Origin: Nostoc cf. edaphicum LEGE 07299
GTDB lineage: Bacteria; Cyanobacteriota; Cyanobacteriia; Cyanobacteriales; Nostocaceae
Direction: 5' to 3'
Length of the DNA: 5,997 nucleotides
NCBI RefSeq assembly: GCF_015207245.1
Contig: NZ_JADEXF010000257.1
Location: forward strand, 1 to 5,997
Shown: positions 4,857 through 5,997 of the stretch, piece by piece
How positions within the stretch are numbered: the stretch's first letter is position 1
Layout of the letters: each line of letters begins with the position of its first letter
Position numbers and translations under genes: made by a program
Notes under the pieces: model-generated
What the model was told of the DNA's origin: nothing
The model's database searches: none
What the model saw: only the letters and a program-made list of their open reading frames with translations

Positions 4857-5997
4857 ATTTGCGGTAACTCTCGTACTCCTATTTACCCTTGCTGTTTTCT
4901 TGACTATTATCCCTAGTACATTTGCTAAACAAATCCAGACAAATTCACCAGACAGATTTCACATCCAAACCAATAAACCCCCAGCCACAAAACCACAGGC
5001 ACTTCTTGAACAAGGAGAAGCACTTTATCAAGCTGGACGCTTTACTGAAGCCGTAATTATTTTACAACAAGCTGTCCGTACCTATCAACAAGAAAGCAAT
5101 AACCTCGCACAAGCCGCAGCGCTAACAAACCTCTCTCTTGTATACCAGCAACTCGGCTCGTGGAAAGAAGCTTATGCAACTATTGACAGTAGCTTAAATT
5201 TACTTGGCTGGGATGAGATAAATCAAAAGTTAAATGTCAACAATCCAAAATCTGAATTGTTAGAAATTCTCGCACCAACTCTAAATATTCAGGGTGAATT
5301 GCAACTATCACAGGGACAAACTGATGCATCTGTGAAAACATCACAACAAGCAGAGCAAATCTGGAAGAAATTAAGTGACAATGCCGGAATAACGCGCAGC
5401 CGGATTAACCAAGCACAAGCCCTACGAGTTGCTGGTTTTTACCGCCGTAGCTTAGATATATTGAATGAAGTATCCCAACAATTAATTTCCCAACCTGACT
5501 CACTTGTAAAAATAACAGCTTTGCGATCGCTTGGCAATGTCTTACAACAATTAGGCGAACTAGAGCTATCCCAGAAAAACTTACAACAAAGCTTAGAAAT
5601 CGCTCAACGTCTGCAACTGCCTTTAGAAATTAGTTTGACGGAATTTAGCCTCGGTAATACTACTAGGTCGTTAAGTAATATTAAAGGTGCGATCGCTCAT
5701 TATGAAAATGCTGCCAAAATTGCACCAAACCCTCTAGCCAAAGTTCAAGCCCTGATTAATCAGCTGAGTTTGCTTGTCGAAAACGAACGCATCACGGAAG
5801 CAAAGTTATTAATACCCACAATCCAATCTCAATTCCCTAATCTGCCTACCAATCAAGCTGGTATTTATGCACGGATCAATTTTGCTCAGACTTTGGCCAC
5901 AATTGGAAACAAAAAAGATATTGCAGAGATTCTGGCAACTAGCGTTCAACAAGCCAAAATAATCGGCGATGAACGTGCCCAATCTTATGCACTGGGC
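4822..5997 (+). CDS. Exported tetratricopeptide-repeat protein, 3' end outside window
   Basis: This frame is open for 392 codons from the ATG at 4822 to the right edge with no stop, so the gene is partial. The start has a strong GGGAGGT site and overlaps the exoprotein gene by 35 bp in another frame, indicating an operon. Residues 1-35 are a signal sequence: basic MAKFQLPKRVIR, hydrophobic core about 13-30, likely cleavage after STFA at 32-35. After a Pro/Gln/Asn-rich linker come TPR-like helical pairs at about 57-90 (LLEQGEALYQAGRFTEAVII), 97-127, 150-185, 190-222, 231-262 (LGNVLQQLGELELSQKNLQQ) and 270-300, with weaker ones to the edge. TPRs mediate protein-protein contacts; this one should act in the periplasm. 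Many cyanobacterial proteins with this N-terminus end in a CHAT (caspase-like) domain, but that part is not visible. The TPR and signal calls are firm; CHAT is inference. Confidence 0.85.
   Translation, partial: MAKFQLPKRVIRFAVTLVLLFTLAVFLTIIPSTFAKQIQTNSPDRFHIQTNKPPATKPQALLEQGEALYQAGRFTEAVIILQQAVRTYQQESNNLAQAAALTNLSLVYQQLGSWKEAYATIDSSLNLLGWDEINQKLNVNNPKSELLEILAPTLNIQGELQLSQGQTDASVKTSQQAEQIWKKLSDNAGITRSRINQAQALRVAGFYRRSLDILNEVSQQLISQPDSLVKITALRSLGNVLQQLGELELSQKNLQQSLEIAQRLQLPLEISLTEFSLGNTTRSLSNIKGAIAHYENAAKIAPNPLAKVQALINQLSLLVENERITEAKLLIPTIQSQFPNLPTNQAGIYARINFAQTLATIGNKKDIAEILATSVQQAKIIGDERAQSYALG
5523..5530. repeat. HIP1 octamer
   Basis: GCGATCGC within the TPR gene. Confidence 0.9.
5689..5696. 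repeat. HIP1 octamer
   Basis: GCGATCGC within the TPR gene, 166 bp from the preceding copy. Confidence 0.9.

Overview
The window looks like chromosomal DNA of a filamentous, Nostoc-like cyanobacterium. It carries five copies of the HIP1 octamer GCGATCGC in 6 kb and has moderate-to-low GC. It encodes three protein types common in such genomes: a double-glycine-leader small protein, a large two-partner-secretion (TPS) exoprotein, and a secreted TPR protein. The genus assignment is inference.

Left part (1-484, minus strand): a 115-residue protein with a double-glycine export leader followed by one complete beta/gamma-crystallin domain, made of two Greek-key motifs that each carry the calcium-binding consensus. 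Just downstream, overlapping its last codons in another frame, lies the second half of a third Greek-key motif (about 52-147). This is a degenerate duplicate or the tail of a lost neighbour gene.

Middle (485-851): a 367-bp divergent intergenic region. It holds three tandem units with a 75-77 bp period. Units 1 and 2 can fold as nested hairpins with an outer and an inner stem, and one outer-stem base pair shows a paired change between the two copies. A 12-bp perfect palindrome (771-782) follows, then the ribosome binding site of the next gene.

Right part (852-5997, plus strand): a two-gene translationally coupled operon. The first gene encodes a 1334-residue exoprotein with a signal peptide, a TPS/filamentous-haemagglutinin N-terminal domain, a long beta-helix repeat region with an internal segmental duplication, and a C-terminal module typical of cyanobacterial members. 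The second gene starts 35 bp before the first one ends. It encodes an exported tetratricopeptide-repeat protein that runs off the right edge after 392 residues; by family resemblance it may end in a CHAT protease-like domain outside the window.

All three products are predicted to leave the cytoplasm, by two or three different routes: a double-glycine-processing ABC exporter, Sec plus a TpsB pore, and Sec alone. The region therefore looks like a cell-surface or secreted-protein locus. No exporter or TpsB partner is encoded in the window. No RNA gene of known family, CRISPR array or insertion sequence was recognised.
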